64,000 nt of DNA from Niastella vici. Its GTDB lineage: Bacteria; Bacteroidota; Bacteroidia; Chitinophagales; Chitinophagaceae. The DNA is taken from contig NZ_LVYD01000056.1 in the NCBI RefSeq assembly GCF_002077945.1, positions 62,001 through 126,000 of the forward strand. The letters run 5' to 3'. The position numbers and the translations under genes were made by a program. Below the pieces are notes generated by a model. The model saw only the letters and a list, made by a program, of their open reading frames with translations, ran no database searches and was not told where the DNA came from. This document shows positions 16,748-27,017 of the stretch, piece by piece. Within the stretch, counting starts at the first letter, position 1, and each line of letters starts with the position of its first letter.

Positions 16748-18683
16748 GCGCTTTGGAGCCGGCCGGTAATTTATATTTTCCCACTGCTATCCATTCGCCT
16801 GAGGTTTGTCCCTGTACCTGCATATCCCTTTTCTTCAATGTAATGCGGGTTTCCCGGTTGCCATCATAAACAGCCACCATAGTTTGCGAAGCCAGCTTAT
16901 TATAAGCAGGCAGCATATATACATAGATGTGATAGTATCCTTCCTTCTCAATGACCGGCTGGTATTGCACTGAACGTTCTTCGGCAGAAGGCTCATCGGC
17001 AGTAAGCACCGAAGGGCCATACCCCAGATGCTCTTTAGTTGTCCAGCTCCCTTTTATTTGTACCTGCGCTGTATTGTCATTATCAATTACGATCTCTGGC
17101 AGGCTGCCATCAGCAAGCGGATTTGTTTTAAGCGCCTGCTGCAGTTCGGGCACATTTATTTCCTGTACACCGGCTTTGGCTTTAATGGCCATGGAAGCAG
17201 CCGTGGCAGCAACCTGCCCCAGCACCATAAATACCGGTTCCATACGAATGGAACCATACGCTATATGACTGGCAGATAAACACACCGGCACCAGCAGGTT
17301 CTTACATTCTTTTGCCCCTGGAATGATGGAACGATATGATATCGGGTATGGACCGAAACCGCCTACCTGCACATCCCCTTCATTCTTCACCATGTCATTC
17401 ACCACAATGCGTTCGCAATTGTGTGAATCCATGGTATAAGCAGCCAAACCAATACCATCCGTTACAACTTCTTTTCCCTGGCAATTAGCTTGCGTCATTA
17501 CATAGTCGCCGATCATTCTGCGTGCTTCGCGCACATACAATTGTGGCGTAAAGTTATTGTTGTTGGTAAATTCATCTTTCGGATAGCCCCAGTTCAACAT
17601 CTCCTTCCGCAGGTTTTCAGGCATCCGCTGATCATGACCAATGAAATACAACAGCCCTTTTATGTATACCTCATGTTGGTGCCTGATGGTATTCCGTATT
17701 TCCTGATCTCCTTCGGGATAGCCATAGTTCATCCCGATCATATCGGTTGAAAAAGGACCATTGTTATTGATATCTGTTTTGTGATTGGGCATGCGGTCGA
17801 TCTTCAAAATTGCGCCGAGGCTGGCAGCGGGCTTTTTTTGCAGTAAACGCAACAATAATTCATACCTGGTTGAATCATATGCTGAGGGCCGGGTAATGGC
17901 AATGCGGTTGGCTGCATCGTCGGTAAGGCAGATCCTGAAATTATAAGCCTGCACTTTTGTGTCGGCCGAACCGTTTGCCAACAACATGGCATCGGAAATG
18001 CCCCACAATAAACCGCTCTCCCGCCTTCCGGGTATCTTATAAGGATCAACCCCATCGGGGAACTGGTGTTTGTCGCGCAGCTGTACGCCATTAAAAGATT
18101 CATTGTACAGGCTGCCCGATTCACGGCCCACTGTAAACGAAACCCCGGCCTTGGCCATCAGATCGCCTTCATAAGAACAATCGATGAACATTTTCGCTGC
18201 TACCCTTTTTGTAAGGACCTGTCCTGCTGCATTACGATAGTTCAGTTCTATTTCTTTTATATATCCGAATTCATTGCTAACGTGCTGCAGCGTATGTTCC
18301 AGCGCCACTTCCACCTTAGCCAATTTAAGGTATTGTGAGAACACGGCTGTGGCCACGTGGGGTTCAAAGATCCAGGATTCAAATTGTCCATATTGCTTAC
18401 CAACCCGCCGGTAAAAATCAAGCCCTAACCCCGATACAGCATATTTATTACCAATATCGGTAAATCCCAAGCCACCCGAAGTTAACCCGCCAATATGTTT
18501 GCCGGGATCAATCAGCAATACAGAATGATGTTGCATTTTAGCCGTATAGGCTGCAATTACACCAGCCGAAGTGGCTCCATATATACAGATATCAACCTGT
18601 ACAGGTTTTGCATGTTGAGCATAAGCGGGGAAAACAAAGAAGAGTATACCAACGGCAAGCATGCGCAACTGTAGCATAGGCAA
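16671..18683 (-). CDS. Secreted FAD-dependent oxidoreductase with C-terminal golvesin/xanthan-lyase-type domain
   Basis: A 670-residue protein: signal peptide to about residue 22 (FPAYAQ); Rossmann FAD-binding start DICIYGATSAGVIAAYTA (~30-47); a second FAD motif around GLTSGGLGFTDIGN; FIDCSYEGDLMAKAG (~168-182), typical of the FAD_oxidored (PF12831-like) family. Another family motif is near VVTDGIGLAAYTMDSHNCER. The last ~130 residues form a beta-rich domain resembling the golvesin/xanthan-lyase C-terminal type. Such proteins are common in Bacteroidota polysaccharide loci, but the substrate is unproven. The gene ends within the last copy of an 82-bp tandem repeat. Confidence 0.8.
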   Translation of the reverse strand: MPMLQLRMLAVGILFFVFPAYAQHAKPVQVDICIYGATSAGVIAAYTAKMQHHSVLLIDPGKHIGGLTSGGLGFTDIGNKYAVSGLGLDFYRRVGKQYGQFESWIFEPHVATAVFSQYLKLAKVEVALEHTLQHVSNEFGYIKEIELNYRNAAGQVLTKRVAAKMFIDCSYEGDLMAKAGVSFTVGRESGSLYNESFNGVQLRDKHQFPDGVDPYKIPGRRESGLLWGISDAMLLANGSADTKVQAYNFRICLTDDAANRIAITRPSAYDSTRYELLLRLLQKKPAASLGAILKIDRMPNHKTDINNNGPFSTDMIGMNYGYPEGDQEIRNTIRHQHEVYIKGLLYFIGHDQRMPENLRKEMLNWGYPKDEFTNNNNFTPQLYVREARRMIGDYVMTQANCQGKEVVTDGIGLAAYTMDSHNCERIVVNDMVKNEGDVQVGGFGPYPISYRSIIPGAKECKNLLVPVCLSASHIAYGSIRMEPVFMVLGQVAATAASMAIKAKAGVQEINVPELQQALKTNPLADGSLPEIVIDNDNTAQVQIKGSWTTKEHLGYGPSVLTADEPSAEERSVQYQPVIEKEGYYHIYVYMLPAYNKLASQTMVAVYDGNRETRITLKKRDMQVQGQTSGEWIAVGKYKLPAGSKAHVTIQAANADGAVVADAVLLIPERK

Positions 18684-18738
18684 TCGTTCAATTGAAGGTT
18701 ATATTAAAAGTAAAGCTACAACGCAGGCCCCTGACTAA

Positions 18739-19287
18739 CTATTTTTTACTAAGGGAAGGATCAGTGATCACCAGGAAAGGATCAACACCATTGGTCAGCG
18801 GCTTTTGCTTAACCTCTTGATTGTTGAATAAATGCTCGTACCGCCCTTTCGCGTTTATGGTTTGAACCGACAATACGATCTGGGTAAGCCGCAGAAATGC
18901 CTGTTCCCATGTTTTACGAACCAGCTCACACCAGGCAGGATATTGCTGCAGCAAGGTATTCATATTTTTTCTGGATATATATAATAAGGTACAGTTTTCA
19001 ATGGCTTGTATATTAAATTTTGCCTTACATTGATAGGTGTAACTTTCAAGATCAGTAAAAAAATTGCCTTCAAAAGCAAACCAATTGGTAACAACCAGGT
19101 TATCGACCATCGTATAAATACGAAGCGAACCGGCTTCAACAAAATAATAATTATCGCAGTATTGTCCGGCTTTAAGCAGGTGGGTCTCTTTGTCAAGGGA
19201 GAGCGGCTGAAATGAACCGACCATATGTTCCAACTCCCTTTCCGTAACGGAAACAGTGCGTTTTATATGATCTTTGAGCGTTTTCAT
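18739..19287 (-). CDS. Crp/Fnr-family transcriptional regulator
   Basis: A 182-residue protein starting at MKTLKDHIKR; the upstream ATG at 19335 adds a non-homologous tail. A cyclic-nucleotide-binding-like beta roll fills ~10-125 (HLLKAGQYCDNYYFVEAGSL, then NWFAFEGNFFTDLESY). The dimer helix follows, then an HTH remnant at the end (DPFLVITDPSLSKK). The HTH end is a few residues shorter than in usual Bacteroidota Crp/Fnr proteins (normally ...LSRIRKK), so DNA binding may be weaker. The cNMP ligand pocket residues are not obvious, as in most members of this Bacteroidota group. Target genes unknown. Confidence 0.8.
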   Translation of the reverse strand: MKTLKDHIKRTVSVTERELEHMVGSFQPLSLDKETHLLKAGQYCDNYYFVEAGSLRIYTMVDNLVVTNWFAFEGNFFTDLESYTYQCKAKFNIQAIENCTLLYISRKNMNTLLQQYPAWCELVRKTWEQAFLRLTQIVLSVQTINAKGRYEHLFNNQEVKQKPLTNGVDPFLVITDPSLSKK

Positions 19288-19498
19288 TTCAATTCTTTTA
19301 TAAGGACGGGATGGTGCAACAGGCGGGATATGCACATTTCAACAGGACCATAACCGGTACTCAAAGGTATGATTAATAATATCTGATTCACATACGTGAA
19401 AATACTATTTCGGAATTAATAATTTGTTTTCCCTGAATCGTAAGTTCATTATGATTTTTACGCCTATGTTTGTACCTACGCACACATTACAAGACCAG

Positions 19499-19571
19499 CG
19501 GAACCCCAGGATGATCCCGGGGATTCCGCCTGGCACAAGATCCTGAGCGAAGTCGAAGGATCGAAGGGTCG
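19499..19571. repeat. Pair of intergenic palindromes (one with TTCGACTTCGCTCAGG-type core)
   Basis: GCGGAACCCC...GGGGATTCCGC at about 19499-19529 forms an imperfect hairpin. Next, GATCCTGAGCGAAGTCGAAG at 19548-19567 extended by GATC (to 19571) is a near-palindrome. Its reverse complement contains CTTCGACTTCGCTCAGG, a sequence I know as a recurrent dispersed repeat in diverse bacterial genomes. An ORF across it encodes the tell-tale SFDFAQD peptide and should not be called. Confidence 0.6.
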
Positions 19572-19621
19572 AAACGCTTCTGTAACTACTCAAATTTTTC
19601 TTTCCACTTCAACTTGCAATG

Positions 19622-20236
19622 TCACCCATTAAACAGCTTATGCCTTTTGATGGCTTTCCCCTTTCTCAACAAAATGGCATGGTAAACCGAAGGAACATCA
19701 TTCGTCCATTCACGCAAAAAAAGCAAAATAGCGATGATCTCCAACCGGGAGAGCATGCCCACATAAAAACACCATTGAAACAAGGCTGGCGCCTTACACG
19801 CCACCATTATCTGTATGAGGGTGGCAAATAAGATCAACGTCCACACCTTTGATGCAATAGCATGTGTAGCCACTTCTTTTTTAAACTTTATAAAACTCAC
19901 CACGTAGGTCAATGCTTCAGTGCCCAGCAAAATAGCCAGCTTTACAGCGTTGTTATAAAAAAATTCCCTGCATTGAATATAGGTGGCTATGGCTACCATA
20001 ATAAAAAATACCTGGTCAATGGTAGAGTCCATTCTGCGTAGTTGCGGGGACGACACATTCAAACGCCTGGCAATGATACCATCGAAAATATCGGTCAGTA
20101 AGCCGGTTGCAAAAAGCACCACGGCAATTACGTTGTAATGATCTATCTGTACAATACTCAAAAGCAGGATACATACACCCAAAAGCAATCTTGTATAAAT
20201 AAGTGTGATGGGGATCTTGTTCATATTCAATAGCAT
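19622..20236 (-). CDS. CDP-alcohol phosphatidyltransferase family membrane protein
   Basis: About 205 residues with five to six hydrophobic segments. The CDP-alcohol phosphatidyltransferase signature is at DIFDGIIARRLNVSSPQ followed by LRRMDSTID. The pattern DG-x2-AR-x8-G-x3-D-x3-D is kept for all four aspartates, but the usual Gly is Leu. Family members transfer phosphate-alcohol head groups from CDP-diacylglycerol or related donors. With the Gly lost and no lipid genes nearby, the substrate is open. The start is uncertain: ATGs at 20284, 20236 and 20224 are all in frame, and the last two give the usual short tail before the first helix (NKIPITLIYTRLLLG). Confidence 0.8.
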   Translation of the reverse strand: MLLNMNKIPITLIYTRLLLGVCILLLSIVQIDHYNVIAVVLFATGLLTDIFDGIIARRLNVSSPQLRRMDSTIDQVFFIMVAIATYIQCREFFYNNAVKLAILLGTEALTYVVSFIKFKKEVATHAIASKVWTLILFATLIQIMVACKAPALFQWCFYVGMLSRLEIIAILLFLREWTNDVPSVYHAILLRKGKAIKRHKLFNG

Positions 20237-20461
20237 GTTGTCACGAAAATAGCTAAAATGTTTTGCAATGCTGCGCGGGCGCACAGCAATAAATTAATAC
20301 ACGCTTCACATTGTAGTAACATCCAAAGTTTCCCTTTGGCCTTCCCAAAAAGTAAGATTAACCATCCTTTCCTATCGCTAACGGAGCTATGCCTGCATTT
20401 TAAAATTTAAATTTATAGTGGTTCACTGATTCTCAATCTCGTAACACCAAACAATTTATCT

Positions 20462-23461
20462 ATGAGAAAAAAAGTCATGCGTTTTTTTTGTTTTGCGCTT
20501 GTCCAAAAAACAACCTTATTCTTTCTAATAACCCTTTTGCAGTTTTTTGCAACCCCTGTTTTAGCCTTCCAGCAACAGGAACGTACAATTAAAGGAAAAA
20601 TTACAGACGAAAACAAAGCACCGCTGGCCAATGTGAGCGTAACCTTGCAGGGCAGCAGTAAGTCTGTAATGACCGATCCCGATGGAAATTTTGAAATAAT
20701 TGTTCCATCAGCTAAAGCTGTTTTGCAAATTACTTCCGTAGGCTATGTAGCTAAAGAAATTGCTGTCGGCAGCCAGACTACTATCACCGTGGCACTCACG
20801 TTAACATCGAAACAATTAAGCGATGTGGTGGTTACCGGTTATGGCAAAACGAGCAAAAGGAATATCACCGGTTCCGTAACCAGCATCAGCAGCGAAAATT
20901 TCAACCAGGTAGTAACCGGTTCACCCACCCAATTACTACAAGGTAAAGTGCCAGGTTTGAACATTGCCCGCAGTGGCGACCCCAACATAAAGCCTACTGT
21001 AATTCTGCGTGGCCCTTCTACCCTGCGCGATGGCGCCAACGAGCCATTCTATGTGATCGATGGCGTACCCGGCGCTGCACTGGAACTGGTAGCGCCCACC
21101 GACATTGTTTCAATTGATGTATTGAAAGACGCTTCTTCAACTGCTATCTATGGTTCCCGTGCTGCCAATGGGGTGATCATGGTCACCACCCGCCGGGCAA
21201 AACAGGGCCAAACCATCTTAACCTATAACCCATATGTAGCCTTTGAAAAAGTTGCCAATCAAATTGACATGCTTACCGGTGATGAACTGAGAGATTACCT
21301 GAGCCAGAACGGACAAACCTTATTATCGCAATACAACGACAGCGGCGCCAACACCAACTGGCAGAAAGAAGTTATGCGGCCAACCGGCGTTTCGCATAAC
21401 CATAACCTTGCTATCAATGGTTCTCAGGGCAATACCCTGTTCGGCGCCAGCATCAACTACTTCGATAACCAGGGTATTGTTAAGATCTCCCGACTAAAGC
21501 GTGTTACTGCCAGGGGAAACCTCGAAAGCAAGTTCTTTAACGAGCGGTTAAAACTGGGTATATCAATAACCAACAGCACCACCCGGCATAATGATGTTGA
21601 CCAGGGCGCGCTGTTTAACAATATGCTTACTTACATGCCTACGGTAAACGTACGCCGCCCCGATGGTTCTTTCACTGAAGACTTCAGCCGCGGTGGTTAC
21701 TTAAACCCGGTAGGCATCCTTGCCAACAATGTACTGAAAAGCAAAGAAGAAAAAACACTGCTGACCGGACTGGCAGAAGTAAAGATCCTGAAAGGACTGG
21801 TGTACACCCTCAGTATTTCGGGACAGAAAGAACAAACCACCCGCGACATCTACTATAACGCTTCTTCAGGACAGGCAGTAGGCGCCAATGGCCGTGCTTA
21901 CCGCAGCAATTTTGAGAATACCAAACAGGTGATCGAGTCTTACTTCAACTACGACAGATCATGGGGACAGCATAACATCAAATTACTGGGCGGTTACTCC
22001 TGGCAGCAGGACCGCATTGGCGACGGCTTTGGCATCTCAACCCAGGGCTATACCAACGACCTGCTTACCTATTATAACTATGCAGTAAGTAACCCCTTTA
22101 CAGTTGGTAATGTAAGATTTGACAATGCCATCATCTCTACCTTGCGGTTGATCTCTTTCTACGGCCGTATAAACTATCAGTACGACGACAAATATCTGTT
22201 ACAGGTGTCATTACGTAACGATGGTTCTTCAGCTTTTGGTAAGAACAATCGCTGGGGTTATTTCCCGGCCGTATCAGCAGGCTGGCGCATTACCCGCGAA
22301 TCGTTCATGGCCGGTCAAAAGATCTTTGATGAGTTGAAATTAAGAGCCGGTTATGGCGTATCGGGTAACTCACTCGGCTTTGATGCCTTTACCTCTATTG
22401 TACGATATGGCCTGGGTGGAAAGTTCTACCTGAATGGTAATTACCAAACCGGGTTACTCCCTGTACAAAATGATAACCGCGATCTGAAATGGGAAAGCAC
22501 AGCCATGACGAACATTGGTCTCGATTTCGCCATTTTCAATAACAAAGTGAGCGGGTCTATCGATTATTATATCAAGAACACTTCCGACCTTATCTATAAC
22601 TATCCCGTATCAACAACCCAGTATTTTGTAAGTACAATGACTGCCAATGTGGGTAAAGTAAAAAACACCGGTATTGAACTAACCCTTACCGCCATCCCGG
22701 TTTCAACAAAAGGCTTTACCTGGACCACCTCAGCCAACCTGGCGCATAATAAGAATGAAGTGACCTCGCTGGCAAATGACAAATTCCCTTCTTTAACAGT
22801 TATACCAACGGCTTACCTGGGTGGTAAAGGACAAACAAATGTCTGGAGCCAGGTGATCAGGGAAGGTGAACCGTTGGGAACATTCAGTTTATGGCATTAT
22901 GCTGGGAAGAACGATGCAGGCACCAGCACTTTCTTAACAGCCGATGGAAAGGTAATTGCCAGCCAGCCTTCAACGAACGATCTCATGATTGCCGGCAATG
23001 CACAACCCAAGCTGATGTTTGGCTGGAATAACAGCTTTACCTATAAGAATTTCGATCTGAACTTCTTTTTACGAGGCGTAACCGGTAACAAGATCCTGAA
23101 CAATACACTGGCTCAGTTAAACAATCCGGCCGATTCAAAAACCCTGAACATCCCCAAATTCACCCTGGGCGAATCATACAAGGACAATATCGCCTACCTG
23201 ACATCAGACCGTTTCCTGGAAGATGGTTCTTACATCCGTATGGATAACGCCACACTGGGCTATTCGCTGAATGCAAAGGTCAAATACATCAGCAAAATGC
23301 GCTTTTATCTTTCAACCAACAACCTGTTTACCATAACCGGTTATCGCGGTATCGATCCTGAGATCAGTATCGGCGGTCTTACACCGGGACCGGGTATAGA
23401 TGCCAAGAACTTCTATCCCAAAACAAGATCGTTCATCTTTGGCGCTAACCTCATGTTCTAG
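20462..23461 (+). CDS. SusC-family TonB-dependent outer membrane transporter
   Basis: A 999-residue protein: signal peptide (~1-36, ending VLAFQQ), carboxypeptidase-regulatory-like domain (~42-115, GKITDENKAPLANVSVTLQG), TonB-dependent plug (~120-240, with LSDVVVTGYG, PFYVIDGVPG and SIDVLKDASSTAIYGSRAAN) and a beta barrel ending in FGANLMF. These are the standard SusC/RagA features. SusC works with the SusD lipoprotein encoded 56 bp downstream to bind and import oligosaccharides or other nutrients. There is no adjacent enzyme gene, ECF sigma or HTCS regulator, so the substrate cannot be inferred. It diverges from the phosphatidyltransferase gene. Confidence 0.95.
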   Translation: MRKKVMRFFCFALVQKTTLFFLITLLQFFATPVLAFQQQERTIKGKITDENKAPLANVSVTLQGSSKSVMTDPDGNFEIIVPSAKAVLQITSVGYVAKEIAVGSQTTITVALTLTSKQLSDVVVTGYGKTSKRNITGSVTSISSENFNQVVTGSPTQLLQGKVPGLNIARSGDPNIKPTVILRGPSTLRDGANEPFYVIDGVPGAALELVAPTDIVSIDVLKDASSTAIYGSRAANGVIMVTTRRAKQGQTILTYNPYVAFEKVANQIDMLTGDELRDYLSQNGQTLLSQYNDSGANTNWQKEVMRPTGVSHNHNLAINGSQGNTLFGASINYFDNQGIVKISRLKRVTARGNLESKFFNERLKLGISITNSTTRHNDVDQGALFNNMLTYMPTVNVRRPDGSFTEDFSRGGYLNPVGILANNVLKSKEEKTLLTGLAEVKILKGLVYTLSISGQKEQTTRDIYYNASSGQAVGANGRAYRSNFENTKQVIESYFNYDRSWGQHNIKLLGGYSWQQDRIGDGFGISTQGYTNDLLTYYNYAVSNPFTVGNVRFDNAIISTLRLISFYGRINYQYDDKYLLQVSLRNDGSSAFGKNNRWGYFPAVSAGWRITRESFMAGQKIFDELKLRAGYGVSGNSLGFDAFTSIVRYGLGGKFYLNGNYQTGLLPVQNDNRDLKWESTAMTNIGLDFAIFNNKVSGSIDYYIKNTSDLIYNYPVSTTQYFVSTMTANVGKVKNTGIELTLTAIPVSTKGFTWTTSANLAHNKNEVTSLANDKFPSLTVIPTAYLGGKGQTNVWSQVIREGEPLGTFSLWHYAGKNDAGTSTFLTADGKVIASQPSTNDLMIAGNAQPKLMFGWNNSFTYKNFDLNFFLRGVTGNKILNNTLAQLNNPADSKTLNIPKFTLGESYKDNIAYLTSDRFLEDGSYIRMDNATLGYSLNAKVKYISKMRFYLSTNNLFTITGYRGIDPEISIGGLTPGPGIDAKNFYPKTRSFIFGANLMF

Positions 23462-23517
23462 CTTAATTAATTTATTCAGCATAATTCAAGTAAACGACAA
23501 CATAAATAATTACCAGT

Positions 23518-25155
23518 ATGAAAAAGATTTTGATCGCATTAGCAGCTATCACCATAATAGCTGGTGCGTGTACCAAACTGGATGTTACACCCGAATCACA
23601 ATATGTTGACAACAACTTTCCCAAAACTCCTGCCGACTACCAGGCGCTGATCGGGCCCATTTATACGCAGCTGGCCAGTAAATATGCCATTGACTATTTC
23701 CGGATGCAGGAGCTCACCACCGACGAATTGATCCTTCCCGGCCGCGATGGTAACTACGATGATGGCGGTCAGTACCGTCAGCACCACCACCATACTTATA
23801 CGCCCGACCATGTTAACGTAAACGACGTATGGCAATGGGGTTTTGGCGCCATCAACACCTGCAACCGGGTATTGAGCAATATTGCCAATTCATCAATGGC
23901 GCCTACAGATCCTTCCCGCATAAGCTCCGTTGCTGAAGTCAAAGCCATGCGTGGGTTGTTCTATTACTTTATGATGGATCTCTATGGAAATGTGCCTATT
24001 GTAGATACCTTTCCTGTTCCGGAATTACCCAAAACAAAATCAAGACTGGAAGTATTTCAGTTTATTGAAAAGGAGTTAAAAGCGGTAGTTAAAAGCCTGC
24101 CGGTAAAAAGCAGTACCAATGCCATCGCAACCTATGGCCACCCTACGCAGGGAATGGTGTATGCCCTCCTGGCAAAAATGTACCTCAATGCGGCAGTGTA
24201 CACCGGCACTCCCAGACCTGCCGAAGCAGTAGCCATGTGCGACAGCGTTATTGGCTCTAAAAAATATTCCCTCGATCCTGTGTATGCCGATGTATTTGCA
24301 CCCGATAATGGCCCGGCTACTCTTGAAACCATTTTTGCCATTCCATATGATCCGCTGCTGCTCGATGGAAACCAGTTTACCCGTCATGGCATTATGGCCT
24401 ATCTGTGGCCGAAGTATGGCGTGCCCAACAACCTGAGTATTTCCATGAGCACCACACCGGAATTTTATGACCGCTTCAACTTACCCGGTGATGAAAGAAA
24501 TGCCACCTGGCTGGTTGGTAAACAATACAACCTGGATAGTACGCCATTTACGATAAAGATCCCTAAAACTGACCTGGATGCCAGCTATACAGGACCTAAA
24601 GGCGATACCACCTGGCAACTGGAGATCACAAAAGCCATCAAAATGACCGGCAAAAAGCCATTCGATGTTGGTAATGATTACCTCGCCCGTTGTATGGGAA
24701 TCCGGTCTATCAAGTACTACCCCGACAGAGCGACCACAGCCGCTACGCGTATGAGTGGTAACGACATGCCAATATTCCGGTTGGCCGATATTTATTTGAT
24801 GAAAGCAGAAGCCCTTATACGCGGTGGCATCCTCAGCACAACGGTGAACGGAGAAGTACAAACACCGCTTGTATTACTTAATAAAGTACGCGCCCGCGCC
24901 AAAGCTCCATTGGCAACTTCCCTTACCCTCGATGACCTGTTAGATGAACGCGCCCGCGAATTGTACTGGGAAAACTGGCGCCGCAATGACCTCATCCGTT
25001 TTGACAAATATGAAATTGAATATCCCATTCCCGGTGATGTGGCTACATCGGGTTATACACCCGGGATGAACAAAGATCCCCGCAGAAGGATCTTCCCCAT
25101 TCCTACTTCGGAAAGAAAACTCAATACTTTCCTGGATCAGAATCCTGGTTATTAA
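23518..25155 (+). CDS. SusD/RagB-family outer membrane lipoprotein
   Basis: 545 residues with a lipoprotein signal (IIAGAC, Cys18). The SusD TPR-like helical fold is indicated by TPADYQALIGPIYTQLAS, AEVKAMRGLFYYFMMDLYGN and PTQGMVYALLAKMYLNAAVY. The typical C-terminal block is LLDERARELYWENWRRNDLIRF followed by RIFPIPTSER and LDQNPGY. It is the surface-exposed binding partner of the SusC encoded upstream. It ends at a strong terminator shared with the convergent second system. Confidence 0.95.
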   Translation: MKKILIALAAITIIAGACTKLDVTPESQYVDNNFPKTPADYQALIGPIYTQLASKYAIDYFRMQELTTDELILPGRDGNYDDGGQYRQHHHHTYTPDHVNVNDVWQWGFGAINTCNRVLSNIANSSMAPTDPSRISSVAEVKAMRGLFYYFMMDLYGNVPIVDTFPVPELPKTKSRLEVFQFIEKELKAVVKSLPVKSSTNAIATYGHPTQGMVYALLAKMYLNAAVYTGTPRPAEAVAMCDSVIGSKKYSLDPVYADVFAPDNGPATLETIFAIPYDPLLLDGNQFTRHGIMAYLWPKYGVPNNLSISMSTTPEFYDRFNLPGDERNATWLVGKQYNLDSTPFTIKIPKTDLDASYTGPKGDTTWQLEITKAIKMTGKKPFDVGNDYLARCMGIRSIKYYPDRATTAATRMSGNDMPIFRLADIYLMKAEALIRGGILSTTVNGEVQTPLVLLNKVRARAKAPLATSLTLDDLLDERARELYWENWRRNDLIRFDKYEIEYPIPGDVATSGYTPGMNKDPRRRIFPIPTSERKLNTFLDQNPGY

Positions 25156-25184
25156 TTCTTCTTTCATAGTTGCTAACTACTAAT

Positions 25185-25222
25185 AAAAAAGGCCGCCCCG
25201 AAAAAATCGGGGCGGCTTTTTT
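25185..25222. terminator. Strong bidirectional terminator between the two SusC/D systems
   Basis: GCCGCCCCGA (25192-25201) pairs with TCGGGGCGGC (25207-25216) across a five-A loop. It is flanked by AAAAAA on the left and TTTTTT on the right, so it can work for both convergent operons. Confidence 0.93.
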
Positions 25223-25250
25223 ATAGGGTTGGTATTTATTCTAAACGCAC

Positions 25251-27005
25251 TCAATACCCCTGGTTCTGGTCAAATAATTTGGAGGCATCCCTGGTACTCT
25301 GTGGGATGGGGTAAATACGGCGGAAAGGCTGAGAGACCGGCTTGGCGGTGCCAGCTGCTTCGAATTTACCAAAGCGGATGGCCGCTTTTCTTCTGTACAT
25401 TTCCCAGTACATTTCAAACCCGGTTTCATTGTAAAGGGTGTTCATGTCGATAGACGTAAGCGCTTTTCCGGGAGCATTAGCATAGAGCGCTTCGCGCGTT
25501 CTGCTTGTACGCAGCATGTTCACATCGGCCAACGCCAGACTGGTTTGGCCTTTGCGTAAATACGCTTCAGCACGCATGCAATACATACCGCCCAAACGGT
25601 AAACCGGCAGATCACAGTTGCTTTTGCTATTAAGGCCTTCGGGATCAAACTCAAATTTGAATGGCCGAACACCCCGATTGATCTGCGCCTGGGTGAATAC
25701 ACTCTGGCTGGGATCATCAAAATTAAGCTCTGGTGTAAAGTCCATCAGTTGTGTGGAAGCCTTTTCGCAATACAGCTTATTTACTTTAATACGCCCGTCG
25801 GGTGTATGCTGAAAGTCGGTTCCCACGATGCTTGGTCCATACTGCTGACCATACTGCATGCCGCGGTTGAAATGAAACCATGACAGGGAACCACCTACTA
25901 CAAGGCTGTTGGCTGGTACGCTTACATCAGTGCCATCGTTCATGAACCAGGTTCCATCGGCATATTGATAGTGCCGTTGAAAGCGCGGATCATCCCGGTT
26001 ATTATCCCACGTATGAAAAAACTCAGGCGTAGTGCAGGAAGCATTGGTACCCCGGTTAGCAGTAGAAGGTTTCTGATTCCTTTCCATAGGCATGTAAGCA
26101 AAATTATTACTGCTGGTGGTCAGGGTGTTTACATCCTGGGTTATAACAAAGATCAGTTCCGTTCCGTTCCCGTTCTCAATATCGAAATTGTGGAAAAAGT
26201 TGCTTTCCAGTTGATACTTTCCTGACCCAATGAGCTGGGAAGTATACGTGATCACTTTATCCATGTCGGTTCCGTTACCATCCACCGCCTGTTCATTAAA
26301 ATTAAATGTAGTGGCATAACGGTCTTTGAACACCGCCCGGTTAAGGTACATTTCTGCCAGCATGGCATAAGCTGCCTGTTTGGTGAAACGCCCGTTGCCG
26401 GTATTATTCTGGCCTGAGTTCGACAGATCAGGTATTAATGATTCTACATCTTTGATCAGATCATCGATGCCGGTTGCCGCTTTTCGCACCTGCAGCGGTC
26501 CATTATCTACACCTGGGTCGCGGTAAGGCGCCTGGCCAAACAGGTCAAACGCATGAAAAGTGTATAAATCCAGCAGGGCTTTGGCTTCGGCCAGCAGTTG
26601 GGCCTTATTGGCAGCAGTCGATTTGTTAATGCTGCTGATGGCCGTGAGCGATAGGGTGATACCGGTATTAAGACTGTTCCAGGTGTTGGTGATCATGGAA
26701 TTGTCGGGCCCCCAGGTAAATTCATGAATAGCCCGATAAATACCACCGTCGCCCCAGTCGCTGCCACGTGTAGGCAATATTGCCTCATCAGTTGAATATT
26801 CCTGCAGGGCAAATGCCTGGGCATGGTTTGTAAAAGTACCATTGTCCATTTGTTCGTATGCGGAGGCCAGTGCATTTTCGGGAGCTGCGGCATTGGAGCC
26901 CAGTACTTCGTCAATTACTTTTTCATGAAGCTTGGTACAGCCTGCCGTGGCCACTAACAGAAAGGCGCAGGCTATTGTATGTAGTTTAAATGATTGCTTG
27001 TTCAT
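25251..27005 (-). CDS. SusD/RagB-family outer membrane lipoprotein (second system)
   Basis: 584 residues with lipoprotein signal LLVATAGC (Cys23). SusD landmarks: SAYEQMDNGTFTNHAQ, AKALLDLYTFHAFDLFGQAP, QAAYAMLAEMYLNRAVFKD and the end block YNETGFEMYWEMYRRKAAIR with RIYPIPQSTR and LFDQNQGY. It follows its SusC partner by 12 bp in the same operon and is only distantly similar to the SusD protein encoded at 23518. Confidence 0.95.
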   Translation of the reverse strand: MNKQSFKLHTIACAFLLVATAGCTKLHEKVIDEVLGSNAAAPENALASAYEQMDNGTFTNHAQAFALQEYSTDEAILPTRGSDWGDGGIYRAIHEFTWGPDNSMITNTWNSLNTGITLSLTAISSINKSTAANKAQLLAEAKALLDLYTFHAFDLFGQAPYRDPGVDNGPLQVRKAATGIDDLIKDVESLIPDLSNSGQNNTGNGRFTKQAAYAMLAEMYLNRAVFKDRYATTFNFNEQAVDGNGTDMDKVITYTSQLIGSGKYQLESNFFHNFDIENGNGTELIFVITQDVNTLTTSSNNFAYMPMERNQKPSTANRGTNASCTTPEFFHTWDNNRDDPRFQRHYQYADGTWFMNDGTDVSVPANSLVVGGSLSWFHFNRGMQYGQQYGPSIVGTDFQHTPDGRIKVNKLYCEKASTQLMDFTPELNFDDPSQSVFTQAQINRGVRPFKFEFDPEGLNSKSNCDLPVYRLGGMYCMRAEAYLRKGQTSLALADVNMLRTSRTREALYANAPGKALTSIDMNTLYNETGFEMYWEMYRRKAAIRFGKFEAAGTAKPVSQPFRRIYPIPQSTRDASKLFDQNQGY

Positions 27006-27017
27006 ATTCCAAAAAAT

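Noticed and set aside
19405-19593. 62-codon minus-strand ORF containing SFDFAQD
   Set aside because: This peptide comes from translating a dispersed palindromic DNA repeat; not a real protein.
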